Below the pieces are notes generated by a model. It was not told the DNA's origin. It did not search any database and saw nothing but the letters and a program-made list of their open reading frames with translations. From NCBI RefSeq assembly GCF_001628715.1, contig NZ_CP011120.1, positions 2,376,501 to 2,440,500 on the forward strand: 64,000 nt of DNA, read 5' to 3'. Origin of the DNA: Acetobacter oryzifermentans. Its GTDB lineage: Bacteria; Pseudomonadota; Alphaproteobacteria; Acetobacterales; Acetobacteraceae. Within the stretch, counting starts at the first letter, position 1. Each line of letters opens with the position of its first letter. Of this stretch, positions 44,841 to 53,903 are shown one piece after another. Made by a program: the position numbers and the translations under genes.

Positions 44841-45539
44841 TTAGGATGCCCGGGTGCGACGGGTTGTTTTAGCCTTTGTCTTCCGTGTTGCGGGTGCCTT
44901 TGCCGAAGTTTTTTCAGCCTCTGCTGCTGCCAAACGTTCATACCGTTTACGGCGACGTTCTTCCTGCACAATACGCAGCTTTTCCACGGCAGAAAGCTTC
45001 TTTTTAGCTGCGGGTTCTACAACACGCACAGTCCGCTTACGGGTTGCTGGAACTGCTGGTTTTGCAACCTTGCTGGCTGCTGTTGCTTTTGGGGTACGTG
45101 TAGCACGCACAGGTTTGGCTGCCTCAACCTTAGTAGCTGACTTTGCAGTTTTACGCGTTGATGCAGTGACCGGAGCTTTAGCAGCACGTGTTGCTTTGGT
45201 TGCACGCACCGGCTTTTCCACAACGTCTTCCGCTTTGGCTTTAGTGCGCCGCGTTGGCTTGGGGGCAACCTTGCTTTCAGCCTTAGCTGCTACTGTTTTT
45301 TTACGTGCCGTTGTTTTAGGCGCTACTGTTTTTTCTTCAGCAGGCTTACGGGCAGCAGCTTTACGCACATAAGAACGGCGTGGCTTAGGAGCTTCTGGCT
45401 CTGCTTCAAAATCAAAAAGTTCTTCTACTTCGACAACTTTTGCGCGAGATGTGCGCTTTTTGGGGGTTGCGGCGGCAACTTTACGCTTAGAAACCGTTTT
45501 ACCCGCAGCAGGTTTTCGGCGGGTTCTTGTCTCACTCAT
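44841..45539 (-). CDS. Lys/Ala-rich histone H1-like protein
   Basis: 232 residues, very basic and low in complexity, with many AAxKPxRxT and TRKTxKxxT repeats like the C-terminal tails of eukaryotic H1 or bacterial histone-like proteins. A short acidic patch (VEVEELFDFEAEPEAP, residues ~35-52) and a helical KKKLSAVEKLRIVQEERRRKRYERL near the C-terminus are the only non-repetitive parts. GGAGG and GGGAG precede the ATG. Nucleoid binding is inference. Confidence 0.75.
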   Translation of the reverse strand: MSETRTRRKPAAGKTVSKRKVAAATPKKRTSRAKVVEVEELFDFEAEPEAPKPRRSYVRKAAARKPAEEKTVAPKTTARKKTVAAKAESKVAPKPTRRTKAKAEDVVEKPVRATKATRAAKAPVTASTRKTAKSATKVEAAKPVRATRTPKATAASKVAKPAVPATRKRTVRVVEPAAKKKLSAVEKLRIVQEERRRKRYERLAAAEAEKTSAKAPATRKTKAKTTRRTRAS

Positions 45540-45857
45540 TTTAACTCCCTCTCAACCTCCTTTAAAAATAAGGAGATATATAAACAAAATTTTTAAACTT
45601 CAAAACTTCTTTAACTGAAGCACATACCTACAAGAACAGGTATAGCCTTAGATTTTCATTCTACATAACAAATGCTATAGAAAATGCAAAAAAATACTTT
45701 CAGATTTAAAGATATATTTCATTCTTCTGATCTATTTACCTTAAAGATGTTCTAAATACGTTCTCAAAAATTTCATGTGCTTGTACCCTGTTGCCCAAAA
45801 CAGGTAATCATCCTTATATCCTAAACGCAGACCTCTCCTTCTCACGGAACATGCTTC
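45540..45857. other. AT-rich intergenic region before mtnA
   Basis: No gene or recognised RNA motif is seen. It should contain divergent promoters for the Lys/Ala-rich gene and mtnA. Confidence 0.4.
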
Positions 45858-46955
45858 ATGAAAATCAATGGCACCTCTTTCCGCAGTGTATGGGTTGATG
45901 AAAAAGACCTGTGGTCTATTCATATTTTCGATCAGACACGCCTTCCCTTTTCACTGGATATCCTGCGGCTTACAACTGTTCAGGATGTAGCCCATGCCAT
46001 TACCAGTATGCAGGTACGTGGTGCTCCGCTTATTGGTGCTGTTGCCGCATATGGCCTAGCATTGGCATTACGCACAGACAGCAGCGATACCAGTCTTGAA
46101 CAAAACGCAACCATGCTTGCAGCAACACGCCCTACCGCCATAAATTTGCGTTGGGCGCTTGAAAGAATGCTAAATACTCTCCGGCCTATCCCACCAGAAA
46201 ACCGGGTATCCGCTGCTTATGCAGAAGCCCTGCGTATTTGCAATGAAGATGCGGCCCAAAATGAAGCTATTGGCAAGCATGGCCTTAAACTTTTGCAGGA
46301 TCTTGCCGCCAAAAAAGAAAAAGGTCAGCGCCTGAACATTTTAACCCACTGCAATGCTGGATGGATTGCCACAGTGGATTGGGGCACAGCCTTGGCCCCT
46401 CTTTACATGGCGCATGATCTGGGCCTGAACGTGCATGTGTGGGTAGATGAAACACGCCCACGCAACCAGGGCGCAGCCCTTACTGCATGGGAACTCGGCA
46501 GCCACGGTGTTCCGCATACTGTTATTACAGATAATGCAGGAGGCCATATGATGCAGCATGGCCAAGTTGATATTGTTATTGTTGGAACAGACCGCGTAAC
46601 ACGCAATGGAGATGTTGCGAACAAAATAGGCACTTATCTGAAAGCTCTAGCCGCGCAGGACAATAAAATACCATTCTGGGTTGCATTACCTTCTACAACC
46701 ATAGATTGGCGTATTGCCGATGGTATCCGTGATATTCCTATTGAAGAACGTGCAGCATCCGAAGTTACGCACGTGCAGGGGCGTATGACAGACGGAAAAA
46801 TAGGTTCCGTGCAAATCACTCCAGATCATAGCCCTGCAGCTAACCCCGCCTTTGATGTCACACCCTCCAGACTTGTAACTGGGCTGATTACAGAAAAAGG
46901 CTGCTGCCCTGCTACAGAAAGCGGTCTCCTCGGCCTGTTCCCCAACCATACATAA
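45858..46955 (+). CDS. mtnA: S-methyl-5-thioribose-1-phosphate isomerase
   Basis: 365 residues of the eIF2B-related family. Visible are MQVRGAPLIGAVAAYGLALA, catalytic Cys in LTHCNAGWIATVDWGTALAP, catalytic Asp in IVGTDRVTRNGDVANKIGTY, and NPAFDVTPSRLVTGLITEKG. It isomerises methylthioribose 1-phosphate in methionine salvage. No other salvage gene is adjacent, so the rest of the pathway must be elsewhere or different. Confidence 0.93.
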   Translation: MKINGTSFRSVWVDEKDLWSIHIFDQTRLPFSLDILRLTTVQDVAHAITSMQVRGAPLIGAVAAYGLALALRTDSSDTSLEQNATMLAATRPTAINLRWALERMLNTLRPIPPENRVSAAYAEALRICNEDAAQNEAIGKHGLKLLQDLAAKKEKGQRLNILTHCNAGWIATVDWGTALAPLYMAHDLGLNVHVWVDETRPRNQGAALTAWELGSHGVPHTVITDNAGGHMMQHGQVDIVIVGTDRVTRNGDVANKIGTYLKALAAQDNKIPFWVALPSTTIDWRIADGIRDIPIEERAASEVTHVQGRMTDGKIGSVQITPDHSPAANPAFDVTPSRLVTGLITEKGCCPATESGLLGLFPNHT

Positions 46956-47097
46956 AGACCATTCTGCATACCGCTATGTTGCATGGCGGTATGCAGCCTC
47001 CATGACTTGACGCTAAGAGTAACTATTGAATAAGCGGAACCATGTGCATGCCTTGCAAAAGGCACAATGCTTCATGGATTTTCCAGAAAGGGCTACC

Positions 47098-47589
47098 ATG
47101 TCAGAAACCATTGAAACACCAACAACGCAGTTTCTGACTGCTCATGGCGTTGCCTTTACCCTGCATGATTATGATTATGTATCAGACCCCGGAAAAATTG
47201 GCCTACATGCCGCTGCTGGTATTGGTATCGACCAAAACAAGGTTTTTAAAACCCTCATGGTTGAAATTGATAAAAAGCAGATTGTTTGCGTGGCCATTCC
47301 TGTTCATAAAAAAATGGATCTGAAAAAAGTAGCCACCCTGTTTGGGGGACGCAACGCGCGTATGCTGGGTGCAGAAAAAGCCGAAGCCCTAACTGGGTTT
47401 AAGGTAGGTGGCATCAGCCCCTTTGGCGCACGCACGCAAGTACCGGTTGTATTGGACGAAAGTGTTCTCAAACTGGATACACTTTATATTAATGGCGGCG
47501 GCAGAGGTTTGGTGGTGGCACTTAAACCGGCAGACGCCATCCAGTGCGTCAATGCCCGCATGGCAGATGTAACCGTGCCTGACGCCTGA
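47098..47589 (+). CDS. ybaK: Cys-tRNA(Pro)/Cys-tRNA(Cys) deacylase (YbaK family)
   Basis: 163 residues with the YbaK/ProX fold: QNKVFKTLMVE, CVAIPVHKKMDLKKVA, and GGISPFGARTQVPVVLDES. It clears mischarged Cys-tRNA(Pro) in the cytosol. AGAAAGGG precedes the ATG at 47098; the frame upstream lacks similarity. Confidence 0.92.
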   Translation: MSETIETPTTQFLTAHGVAFTLHDYDYVSDPGKIGLHAAAGIGIDQNKVFKTLMVEIDKKQIVCVAIPVHKKMDLKKVATLFGGRNARMLGAEKAEALTGFKVGGISPFGARTQVPVVLDESVLKLDTLYINGGGRGLVVALKPADAIQCVNARMADVTVPDA

Positions 47590-47734
47590 TAACACAGGCG
47601 CAAAAAAGAAACAGACGCCGCACAAAAACACAAACCCTCTTCCACCCAGAACAACAGGCGCTTATTGCTATATCATTCAGACTTCCGACCAATGGTTGTC
47701 TCGCGCTCCGGATCTGCCGGAGAGTTGTTCTGGT

Positions 47735-48661
47735 ATGGAGACGAGATTGTCACGCAAGCTTACCGTTGCCCTGCTGGCCCCTTTGTGTCTGGCAGCATGT
47801 GCCACTCAGCAACCACAGCCAGGTGCACGCCCCACCCCAAGCGCTGCTTCCAGCACCAACGCTTGGAACACAGCCAGTGGTGGCTACGGCTATGGTGGCC
47901 ATGTGCCGGATTTTGCCACCCGCAATTTTGAGCCCTTTAACCGGCAGGATGTTGTTGGAATTGCCATGCGTGAATGGCGCCTGTTTGGAAGCCCGGTGAA
48001 TGATGATGACCCGGAACAGCGCCCAGAACCACAAGTGGCCTCTGTTAAGCCAGAACGCGCCCCCGGCCTATGGGAACGCGTAGGAGAATACTGGTGGATT
48101 GGTATGGACCCGGACATGACCGAAACATCATGGACCGGTAAACACGATGCCAACGGCCGACTAACCGACTTTGTGCATGATGGATCTTATGCGTGGTCCG
48201 CTGCTTTTATTTCCTACGTTATGCGCGTAGCCGGGGCCAACAGCCGTTTCCCCTATTCTCCCAATCATTCTACTTACATCAACGCAGCAGCTTCTGGGCA
48301 ATCTCCCATTTTGCGGGCGCAAGACCCTGCAAATTACACCCCAAAACCCGGTGATCTGATCTGCGTTGCACGTGGCCGTAGCAAAGACACTATCCGATTT
48401 TCCAGCCTACCAACATCTTACGGGTTTCCTGCCCATTGCGGCTTTGTTGTAGCAGTTGGCCAGAATGGGCAGCCTTTTGGTCGGCAGATCAGCATTATCG
48501 GCGGCAATATTGATGATGCCGTGGCCCTGACACATGTACCAACAGACACCCAAGGGCGCCTCACCTCCCCCGATGGTCAGAGCTATGATTCGCGCTATCC
48601 GTGGGCGGCGGTGCTGGAAGTGCTGTACGATGCTGAACAGGAACCAACAGCTGGCCAATAA
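47735..48661 (+). CDS. DUF2272-domain lipoprotein
   Basis: 308 residues from the ATG at 47735 (GGAGAG upstream; a longer frame begins at 47696). A lipoprotein signal ends LCLAAC with Cys22. Residues ~75-300 carry WWIGMD, HDGSYAWSAAFISYVMRVAG, KPGDLICVARG and GFPAHCGFVVAVG, the DUF2272 domain, which resembles NlpC/P60-like Cys-His folds (SAAFISYVMR, HCGF). A cell-wall role is possible but unproven. Confidence 0.82.
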   Translation: METRLSRKLTVALLAPLCLAACATQQPQPGARPTPSAASSTNAWNTASGGYGYGGHVPDFATRNFEPFNRQDVVGIAMREWRLFGSPVNDDDPEQRPEPQVASVKPERAPGLWERVGEYWWIGMDPDMTETSWTGKHDANGRLTDFVHDGSYAWSAAFISYVMRVAGANSRFPYSPNHSTYINAAASGQSPILRAQDPANYTPKPGDLICVARGRSKDTIRFSSLPTSYGFPAHCGFVVAVGQNGQPFGRQISIIGGNIDDAVALTHVPTDTQGRLTSPDGQSYDSRYPWAAVLEVLYDAEQEPTAGQ

Positions 48662-48773
48662 AAAACTGCACAAGCTACCATGTTCCATCTGTTTGCCCTT
48701 GGGGCAGAATTTTCAGGTGGGGCATGATAGTCTGATCAACGCATTATAACGTGACAGCATAAGGTGTAACCAA

Positions 48774-49814
48774 ATGACTGAAAATGCCGTTTCCACCCCT
48801 CATCCCGGCTGGACCATACTTTCTGCCGACATGCCGGGTGCTGTGGGCGGAACCCCACTAGTACGCCTGCGCAAAGCGTCTGAAGCCACGGGGTGTGATA
48901 TTTACGGCAAGGCCGAATTCATGAATCCGGGCGGTTCCGTCAAGGATCGTGCAGCGCTGGCTATTATTGAAGATGCAGAACGCCGTGGCGTGCTAAAGCC
49001 CGGAGGCACCATTGTTGAAGGTACGGCAGGCAACACAGGTATCGGCCTCACACTGGTTGCCAATGCGCGCGGGTATAAATGCGTTATTGTCATGCCCGAA
49101 ACTCAGAGTCAGGAAAAAATCGGCTTCCTACGTATGATTGGGGCAGACCTTCGCCTTGTACCTGCCAAGCCTTACCGTGATCCGGGCAATTATGTACACG
49201 TTTCACGCCGTCTTTCCGAAGAAAACGGATGGGTGTGGGCCAACCAGTTTGACAACATTGCCAACCGTGAAGGCCACCGCGCCACTACCGCACCAGAAAT
49301 CTGGCAGCAGATGGGCGGCAAGGTAGATGCCTTTACCTGCGCTTGCGGCACAGGCGGCACGCTGGCTGGCGTAGCCTTGGGCCTGCACGATGCAGCCAAA
49401 CGCGATGGCGTAGCTGCCCCCCGTATTGTGCTGGCAGACCCAGAAGGTTCTGGCCTGTATGGCTGGGTGAAAAGCAATGACCTATCTGTTTCTGGTTCTT
49501 CCATTACAGAAGGCATTGGCCAGTCCCGTGTAACGGGCAATCTGGAAGGCGCACCTATTAATGATGCCGAGCGGATTCCAGACCCGGAAGCCCTGGACAT
49601 TATTTATAGCCTGCTAGGTGAAGAAGGCCTTTCCGTTGGTGGATCTTCTGGCATTAACGTGGCTTCTGCAATCCGCACCGCACGCAAACTTGGCCCGGGG
49701 CATCGGATTGTCACCATTCTTTGCGATGGTGGTGCCCGTTATGAATCCAAACTGTTCAACCCTGAATTTTTGCGGGCAAAAAATTTGCCAATCGCACCTT
49801 GGTTGAACAAGTAA
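48774..49814 (+). CDS. cysK: Cysteine synthase (O-acetylserine sulfhydrylase) family
   Basis: 346 residues, PLP fold II. The PLP lysine is in NPGGSVKDRAAL; EGTAGNTGIGLTLVANARGY binds substrate; CGTGGTLAGVA binds phosphate. It makes cysteine from O-acetylserine and sulfide. The inserts around residues 215-245 and the length (usual CysK ~310-320) place it in a longer alphaproteobacterial variant. Confidence 0.88.
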   Translation: MTENAVSTPHPGWTILSADMPGAVGGTPLVRLRKASEATGCDIYGKAEFMNPGGSVKDRAALAIIEDAERRGVLKPGGTIVEGTAGNTGIGLTLVANARGYKCVIVMPETQSQEKIGFLRMIGADLRLVPAKPYRDPGNYVHVSRRLSEENGWVWANQFDNIANREGHRATTAPEIWQQMGGKVDAFTCACGTGGTLAGVALGLHDAAKRDGVAAPRIVLADPEGSGLYGWVKSNDLSVSGSSITEGIGQSRVTGNLEGAPINDAERIPDPEALDIIYSLLGEEGLSVGGSSGINVASAIRTARKLGPGHRIVTILCDGGARYESKLFNPEFLRAKNLPIAPWLNK

Positions 49815-49835
49815 GATATTTGGCAAGAAACCAAT

Positions 49836-49876
49836 AAAAAAGGCCGGGGGCTTTACAGCCACCCGGCCTTTTTTAC
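49836..49876. terminator. Bidirectional terminator between cysK and guaA
   Basis: aaaaaggccgggggct and agccacccggcctttttt form a strong stem with A and T runs between convergent genes. Confidence 0.88.
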
Positions 49877-49886
49877 GATGGGAAAC

Positions 49887-51488
49887 TTATTCCCACTCAA
49901 TCGTGCCCGGCGGCTTGGATGTGATATCATACGTAACGCGGTTGATCCCGCGCACTTCGTTCACAATGCGTCCAGCAACACGGGTGAGGAAGCCCATGTC
50001 AAACGGATAAACATCTGCTGTCATGCCATCTGTGCTGGTTACGGCACGCAGAGCGCAGGCTTGATCATACGTGCGACCATCGCCCATCACACCAACAGTG
50101 CGCACAGGCAACAACACAGCAAAAGCCTGCCAAATGGCATCATACAACCCGGCAGCACGAATTTCTTCCAGAAACACGGAATCGACCTTACGCAGCAGAT
50201 CCAATTTTTCCCGCGTGATGTTGCCTGGAATACGAATAGCCAGACCCGGCCCCGGAAACGGATGACGCCCGACAATAATTTCAGGAATATCCAGTTCACG
50301 CCCCAGATCGCGCACTTCATCCTTGAACAGTTCACGCAGCGGTTCAACCAGCTTCATGTTCATACGGTCTGGCAAGCCACCCACGTTATGGTGCGACTTA
50401 ATGGTAACAGAAGGACCACCCGTAAAGCTGACGCTTTCAATCACATCCGGATAAAGCGTGCCCTGAGCAAGGAACTGCGCACCACCCAGCTTGGTTGCTT
50501 CTTCTTCAAACACTTCCACAAACAGGCGGCCGATGGTTTTCCGCTTGATTTCTGGATCTGTGACACCCTCCAGCGCTTTCAGGAAGATGTCTGAGGCATC
50601 ACGGTGCACAAGCTGAATGTTGAACTGGCCGCGGAATGTCTTGATAACATCATCCGCTTCCCCAGCACGCAGCATACCGTGATCAACAAAAATACAAGTC
50701 AACTGATCGCCAATGGCTTCATGGATCAGTACTGCAGCCACGGAAGAATCCACGCCGCCAGAAAGACCACAGATAACCTTGCCATCACCCACTTGCTCAC
50801 GAATCCGGGCAATTTCCATTTCACGGAAACCTGCCATCGTCCACGTACCGGAACAGCCCGCTACGTTATGGGTAAAGTTCTTAAGCAATGCTGCGCCATG
50901 CGGTGTGTGCACCACTTCCGGGTGGAACTGCACACCATATAAGCGGCGTCCTTCATCTGCGATAACTGCAAACGGTGCACCTTCGCTTACAGCAACTGTG
51001 CGGAAACCGGGGGGGAGTTCCACAACACGGTCACCGTGGCTCATCCACACCTGCTCACGCCCACCGCGTGCCCATGCACCACGGAACAGCGCACAATCTT
51101 CTACAATATCAACAAAGGCACGACCGAATTCACGGTGGTCTCCGCTTTCAACCTGTCCGCCAAGCTGTTTGCACATAGCCTGCTGGCCATAGCAAATACC
51201 CAGTACAGGCACGGCCATTTCAAACACCACATCTGGCACGCGCGGAGCATCCGGATTGTTCACACTGGCAGGACCACCAGAAAGAATAATACCACGGGGT
51301 GAAAACTGACGAATCCGTTCGGCATCTGCCGTAAACGGCCAGATTTCACAATACACACCACTTTCGCGCACGCGGCGGGCAATAAGCTGCGTAACCTGAC
51401 TTCCGAAATCCAGAATCAGAATACGGTCATGGTGCAAGGATTCATCCAGCTTGGAAGGCGAAACAGGCGGGGTGGCATCAACAGACAT
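49887..51488 (-). CDS. guaA: GMP synthase (glutamine-hydrolysing)
   Basis: 533 residues. The glutaminase domain has the Cys in VLGICYGQQ and His/Glu in [11 protein letters not shown]. The ATP-pyrophosphatase P-loop is GLSGGVDSS, and the C-terminal dimer domain ends in the family-typical KPPGTIEWE. It converts XMP to GMP. Confidence 0.97.
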   Translation of the reverse strand: MSVDATPPVSPSKLDESLHHDRILILDFGSQVTQLIARRVRESGVYCEIWPFTADAERIRQFSPRGIILSGGPASVNNPDAPRVPDVVFEMAVPVLGICYGQQAMCKQLGGQVESGDHREFGRAFVDIVEDCALFRGAWARGGREQVWMSHGDRVVELPPGFRTVAVSEGAPFAVIADEGRRLYGVQFHPEVVHTPHGAALLKNFTHNVAGCSGTWTMAGFREMEIARIREQVGDGKVICGLSGGVDSSVAAVLIHEAIGDQLTCIFVDHGMLRAGEADDVIKTFRGQFNIQLVHRDASDIFLKALEGVTDPEIKRKTIGRLFVEVFEEEATKLGGAQFLAQGTLYPDVIESVSFTGGPSVTIKSHHNVGGLPDRMNMKLVEPLRELFKDEVRDLGRELDIPEIIVGRHPFPGPGLAIRIPGNITREKLDLLRKVDSVFLEEIRAAGLYDAIWQAFAVLLPVRTVGVMGDGRTYDQACALRAVTSTDGMTADVYPFDMGFLTRVAGRIVNEVRGINRVTYDITSKPPGTIEWE

Positions 51489-51707
51489 GAACTGCAGGTC
51501 TTTCTGATTTCAGTGCCAGAACTGGCTTTTCCTAAGGATGTGTAACCACATATAGGGCTACACGGGCTCTCTTACAGGCGGATATAAAGCCATGCTGTCA
51601 TGGCGTCACCCTAAAAACCAGAAAGGTGCGCACCTATCCTGCCTGATACCTGCCTTGCCTGTGCCATACACAAGGTACAGATTGCCAACGAAATCAGGAG
51701 TTTTTGC
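51489..51707. other. Intergenic region upstream of guaA and the small secreted protein
   Basis: No gene or clear RNA motif is seen in this divergent promoter region. Confidence 0.4.
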
Positions 51708-52160
51708 ATGAAGCACACACGTTTTTCCTGTTGGATGAAATATGGCGCACTGACTTTGGCTGGCATTGGCTTTTTTTGCACATCGGCACAAGCAGCCAAA
51801 CAACCTGCCTCTGCCGCAGATGACCCGTATGGGGAATGGATTGGCACACTGGTGCAGGATCAAGGCGAAAACTGCCCCGTTAACGGCACATCACTTATGC
51901 AGATTGAACCTAAACGCATGATTTTTGTGCCGGAAATGGGCACGCTTATCCTGCGAGGCACGCCTGATAAGAACAAACAGCACTATCATGCCCAACTTAT
52001 TCTAAAAGATGCCAAAAACCAGCCGCTCCCCATGGTGTTTGAAGCCCATCCGGCTGGCGAGACGTTTGAAGGCACATACGGAACACCAGAATGTCGGGCA
52101 CATGTTACGCTCCACCGCCCGGCAGACCGAAGCTGGAAAAACTTTCTTGGGAATGACTGA
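51708..52160 (+). CDS. Small secreted protein of unknown function
   Basis: 150 residues. An N-terminal signal peptide (hydrophobic ALTLAGIGFFCTSAQAA) is followed by a small domain containing DDPYGEWIGTLVQDQGENCPVNGTSLMQIEP and a paired Cys (TPECRAHVTL). GGAG lies upstream of the ATG. No family was recognised; two cysteines could form a periplasmic disulfide. Confidence 0.72.
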   Translation: MKHTRFSCWMKYGALTLAGIGFFCTSAQAAKQPASAADDPYGEWIGTLVQDQGENCPVNGTSLMQIEPKRMIFVPEMGTLILRGTPDKNKQHYHAQLILKDAKNQPLPMVFEAHPAGETFEGTYGTPECRAHVTLHRPADRSWKNFLGND

Positions 52161-52233
52161 CAAAAAAATTTCACTTTTTTACATTTTAGGGGTTGCCGAC
52201 CTCACCGCCCTCGGCTAAATACCCGCTCACGGC

Positions 52234-52310
52234 GCACCCGTAGCTCAACTGGATAGAGCACCAGACTACGAATCTGGGGGTTAGAGGTTCGAGTCCTTTC
52301 GGGTGCGCCA
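52234..52310 (+). tRNA. tRNA-Arg (anticodon ACG)
   Basis: A 77-nt cloverleaf. Acceptor GCACCCG pairs with CGGGTGC, the D arm is GCTC-AACTGGATA-GAGC, the anticodon stem CCAGA/TCTGG encloses CTACGAA (anticodon ACG), and the T arm has TTCGAGT. CCA is encoded. It closely follows the bacterial tRNA-Arg(ACG) pattern. Confidence 0.96.
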
Positions 52311-52383
52311 GAATTTTCCAAGAAAATCTAAATTTCTTTCTGTGCAAGATTTTGCATACGAATTTGCGCTCTTGCCCTTTTAG

Positions 52384-52410
52384 AATGGACGCATTTTGTC
52401 TGCGTCCATT
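52384..52410. terminator. Hairpin between tRNA-Arg and the sugar porter gene
   Basis: aatggacgca and tgcgtccatt form a perfect 10-bp stem with a 7-nt loop. There is no long T-run, so termination is probable but not certain. Confidence 0.5.
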
Positions 52411-52423
52411 CCTATGCTTTGGT

Positions 52424-53824
52424 TCAAGAAACCCCGATATTCCGCAGTTTTTTGCCAGACATCAGATTCTGCTCAATTTGTTCCAAGCTGATGCCTTTGG
52501 TTTCTGGCACAAACAAATATGTCAGCCCTAAAAAGCAGGCATTCAATATGGCAATCATTCCAAAGGTGGCAGAACCACCCAGCAATGCCAGCACACTTAG
52601 AAAAGAAGCACCAACAATCATGTTGGCAATCCAGTTTGTAAGCGTGGAAAGCATAATGCCCAGATCCCTACCCTGCATCGGCTGAATTTCCGAACACAGC
52701 ACCCACACAATCGGCCCGGCGGACATGGCATGCGCTACAATAAAAACCATAATCATAAACACACATGCCATGCGGGATGCCTGATCCACCATACTGCCAT
52801 GCAGCAGAAGAGATAAGCACGCCATGCTCAGCACCATAATGGCAAAGCCACAATACAGAACTGGCCTGCGCCCCCACTTATCAACCAAACTAATAGCCAG
52901 GAATGTTGCCATCACATTCACCAGCCCGATCATGGCGGTACACCACATCTGTGCAGTGCCGACAAAACCTGCAAGCTGAAAAATACGCGGGGCGTAATAC
53001 ATCACCACATTAATACCCGCGAACTGCTGCATAATTTGCAGCAACATACCCAAACCAACCGAACGGCGAAAATTGCTGTTTGCTCGCAATAAGCTCCAGC
53101 CATTTTGCTGTGCCTGTAACTGGTTATGAATGGCTTTTATTTCCGCTCGTGCTTCCTGCGGTGTTGCGCGCAGGCTGGTTAGCACTTCCAGCGCTTCGTC
53201 CCTACGGCCACGCATCATCAGCCAACGCGGGCTATAAGGCAGAAAAAAAACACCAATAACGTAAACAACACCGGGGATGGCAATAACGCCAAACATCCAC
53301 CGCCATTGTCCGTGGTAACTGAAAAACGTATCGCTTAAAAACGCCAGAAAAATACCTATCGTAATCATAAGCTGATAGGTGGAAATCATGGCGCCACGGC
53401 TGGATTGGTCTGATACCTCTGAAAGATAAAGAGGCGCAGCAAAAGCAGCCACGCCGATGGCCAGCCCCATAAGCAAACGCCCGACTATAAGCACAGGCAC
53501 AGACCACGCCAAAGCGCAGAGTAAGGAGCCGGCAATAAAAACACCGCCCCCAAAAACCAGAGACCATTTGCGCCCGGTATGTCGGGTAATCCACCCAGCA
53601 CATACAGCCCCTACGGCAGCGCCTGCCATCATGGCGCTGACAATCCATTCCTGCGCCAGGGTAGAGGCATGAAAATCCTGCGCCAGAAAATCTAACGCTC
53701 CGGAAATAACACCAATATCCAAACCGGACATTAAACCAGCTGTTGCAGCCAGAACACCAACAACCACAACCTTTATGGGAAAAGTACTTTCTGTTCCCTT
53801 ATCAGGCATTGCTGCGTTTTCCAT
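52424..53824 (-). CDS. MFS sugar:proton symporter (sugar porter family)
   Basis: 466 residues, twelve membrane segments. Family marks are LDIGVISGALDF in helix 1, GRKWSLVFGG, the loop 6-7 PYSPRWLMMRGRRDEA, QQFAGINVVMYYAP in helix 7, and the C-terminal VPETKGISLEQIE. It most resembles GalP/AraE/XylE-type importers. The sugar cannot be told from sequence. An ATG six codons further in (MPDKG) is an alternative start. Confidence 0.9.
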   Translation of the reverse strand: MENAAMPDKGTESTFPIKVVVVGVLAATAGLMSGLDIGVISGALDFLAQDFHASTLAQEWIVSAMMAGAAVGAVCAGWITRHTGRKWSLVFGGGVFIAGSLLCALAWSVPVLIVGRLLMGLAIGVAAFAAPLYLSEVSDQSSRGAMISTYQLMITIGIFLAFLSDTFFSYHGQWRWMFGVIAIPGVVYVIGVFFLPYSPRWLMMRGRRDEALEVLTSLRATPQEARAEIKAIHNQLQAQQNGWSLLRANSNFRRSVGLGMLLQIMQQFAGINVVMYYAPRIFQLAGFVGTAQMWCTAMIGLVNVMATFLAISLVDKWGRRPVLYCGFAIMVLSMACLSLLLHGSMVDQASRMACVFMIMVFIVAHAMSAGPIVWVLCSEIQPMQGRDLGIMLSTLTNWIANMIVGASFLSVLALLGGSATFGMIAILNACFLGLTYLFVPETKGISLEQIEQNLMSGKKLRNIGVS

Positions 53825-53903
53825 TTATTGTTCCACTTTGTTTTTCTGGAAGACGCAGTGGCTTTACAGGTAATTGGATCAAAAGGGAAAAGACTTTCCT
53901 TCC

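Noticed and set aside
44854-45372. 172-codon plus-strand frame, Ala/Val/Leu-rich
   Set aside because: Mirror of the Lys/Ala-rich gene; low-complexity coding strands often leave open antisense frames.
51708-52160. Assigning the small secreted protein to DUF2147
   Set aside because: Size and signal peptide are similar to the protein at 13356, but the core motif around GDKMCGNLVG is absent.
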